In this document: piece after piece, positions 40,613-41,156 of the stretch
Layout: the number at the start of each line of letters is the position of its first letter
How positions within the stretch are numbered: position 1 is the first letter of the stretch
From: an uncultured Eubacteriaceae bacterium
Lineage (GTDB): Bacteria; Bacillota; Clostridia; Eubacteriales; UBA1433
Direction: 5' to 3'
DNA: 41,156 bases
Assembly (NCBI GenBank): GCA_937914785.1
Contig: CALGIV010000079.1
Span: forward strand, 1-41,156
Notes under the pieces: model-generated
The model's database searches: none
What the model was told of the DNA's origin: nothing
The model's input: only the letters and a program-made list of their open reading frames with translations
Position numbers and translations under genes: made by a program

Positions 40613-40634
40613 GAATAAAAAATGTGAGGAAGAA

Positions 40635-41156
40635 ATGTTATATTCACTAAAAGACGACAAAAAAAAGTCTTCCATAAAGGACAAGCTTCGCTCGCCCGAA
40701 GTAAAGGAAGCCATCGCGTATTCGGCGATGTCCTTTCTCATCGCAAGAAGCGTGGTACTGCAATACATATCGCCCTTTATCTTCGGCTTTTTAACATACG
40801 CCATATTAAAGAAAAAGCAACGTATCCCCGCGGCATTTGCCGCGCTTGGCGCTTTAACGCTCGGCGATATGTATATTACGATGCGCGTCGGCATCGTACT
40901 GCTGCTCCTTTACGGCGCCAGTTTTGTCGATTTCTTCAGTACAAAGAACTTTCGCACGGCTCTCTCCGGCGCTTTGGCAACACTCATCGCCTCTTTTTTA
41001 ACCCTCAGCTTAACTTCTTCACCGATGATTGATATGATCATTTACACAGCAGAATCCATCAGTGCGCTGTGTACATATTTCATCTACTACGTCGGCCTTG
41101 AAGCTGCCGGCACCTACCGTAAGCATAAGGCCTTCAGCGATGAAGAAGTCATCTGT
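40635..41156 (+). CDS. spoIIE: Stage II sporulation protein E, N-terminal part (runs off the window)
   Basis: 174 codons from the ATG at 40635 (GAGGA upstream), open to the right edge. After a charged N-terminal tail (SLKDDKKKSSIKDKLRS) the protein becomes a run of membrane segments (SFLIARSVVLQYISPFIFGFLTYAIL, LGALTLG, RVGIVLLLLYGASFVDFF, LSGALATLIASFLTLS), the plan of the SpoIIE multi-pass domain that precedes the FtsZ-linked region and PP2C phosphatase. Those later domains are outside the window. SpoIIE activates sigma-F in the forespore. The name rests on the N-terminal domain and the Spo0A-like promoter. Confidence 0.78.
   Translation, partial: MLYSLKDDKKKSSIKDKLRSPEVKEAIAYSAMSFLIARSVVLQYISPFIFGFLTYAILKKKQRIPAAFAALGALTLGDMYITMRVGIVLLLLYGASFVDFFSTKNFRTALSGALATLIASFLTLSLTSSPMIDMIIYTAESISALCTYFIYYVGLEAAGTYRKHKAFSDEEVIC

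Noticed and set aside
40538..40894. Minus-strand ORF of 118 codons over the spoIIE start
   Set aside because: It is antisense to a well-supported membrane protein frame and covers the divergent promoter region.
1..41156. CRISPR array, tRNA or rRNA genes, insertion sequences, prophage genes
   Set aside because: I saw no regularly spaced direct repeats, no tRNA-like T-loops with matching stems, and no transposase, integrase or phage proteins. A tRNA scan and an IS search would settle this.

Overview
The window looks like a chromosomal segment of an endospore-forming, low-to-mid GC Firmicute, most likely a strictly anaerobic member of the Clostridia in the broad sense. The evidence is a stretch of ribosomal genes in the Firmicute S10-spc-alpha order, followed by ecfA1-ecfA2-ecfT-truA-rplM-rpsI. 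There is also a spoVT gene, the start of a spoIIE gene at the right edge, an electron-bifurcating NfnAB pair, zinc-type S14/S4/L36, and a KOW-domain protein between map and infA. No tRNA, rRNA, insertion sequence, prophage or CRISPR array was seen. A genus cannot be assigned from the sequence alone.

Left end (1-3.9 kb): the N-terminal two thirds or so of an amidohydrolase (minus strand) diverges from nfnA-nfnB (plus strand, 1 nt overlap, strong terminator). A small, possibly broken membrane ORF lies in the gap before rpsI.

Centre (3.9-23.75 kb): one very long minus-strand superoperon, read right to left. The order is rpsJ-rplC-rplD-rplW-rplB-rpsS-rplV-rpsC-rplP-rpmC-rpsQ-rplN-rplX-rplE-rpsZ-rpsH-rplF-rplR-rpsE-rpmD-rplO-secY-adk-map-KOW-infA-rpmJ-rpsM-rpsK-rpsD-rpoA-rplQ-ecfA1-ecfA2-ecfT-truA, then rplM-rpsI from their own promoter. 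A good sigma-A promoter and a structured leader precede rpsJ. The str genes (rpsL, rpsG, fusA, tuf) often found upstream are not here; a stand-alone glycosyltransferase-like gene sits there instead.

Right part (24-41 kb): accessory and regulatory genes in short units. (i) A CsoR-family repressor with a P1B-2 (Zn/Cd/Pb-type) ATPase, under a near-consensus promoter carrying a palindromic operator. (ii) spoVT, with a possible sigma-G-like promoter. (iii) An epoxide-hydrolase-like alpha/beta hydrolase and two small membrane proteins. (iv) Single-chain pyruvate carboxylase. (v) A split two-gene chromate transporter (ChrA family). (vi) An XRE-type regulator. (vii) A response regulator, sensor kinase and membrane-anchored extracytoplasmic protein in one operon, divergent from spoIIE.

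Three genes or gene-like stretches show apparent reading-frame breaks that are visible directly: the C-terminus of the metal ATPase, the N-terminus of the first ChrA half (in a 7-A run), and the small ORF downstream of rpsI. I found no clear new multi-gene defence or mobile system. The best leads are these frame breaks, the mismatch between the copper-type CsoR ligand set and a Zn/Cd-type pump, and the kinase-linked anchored protein next to spoIIE.
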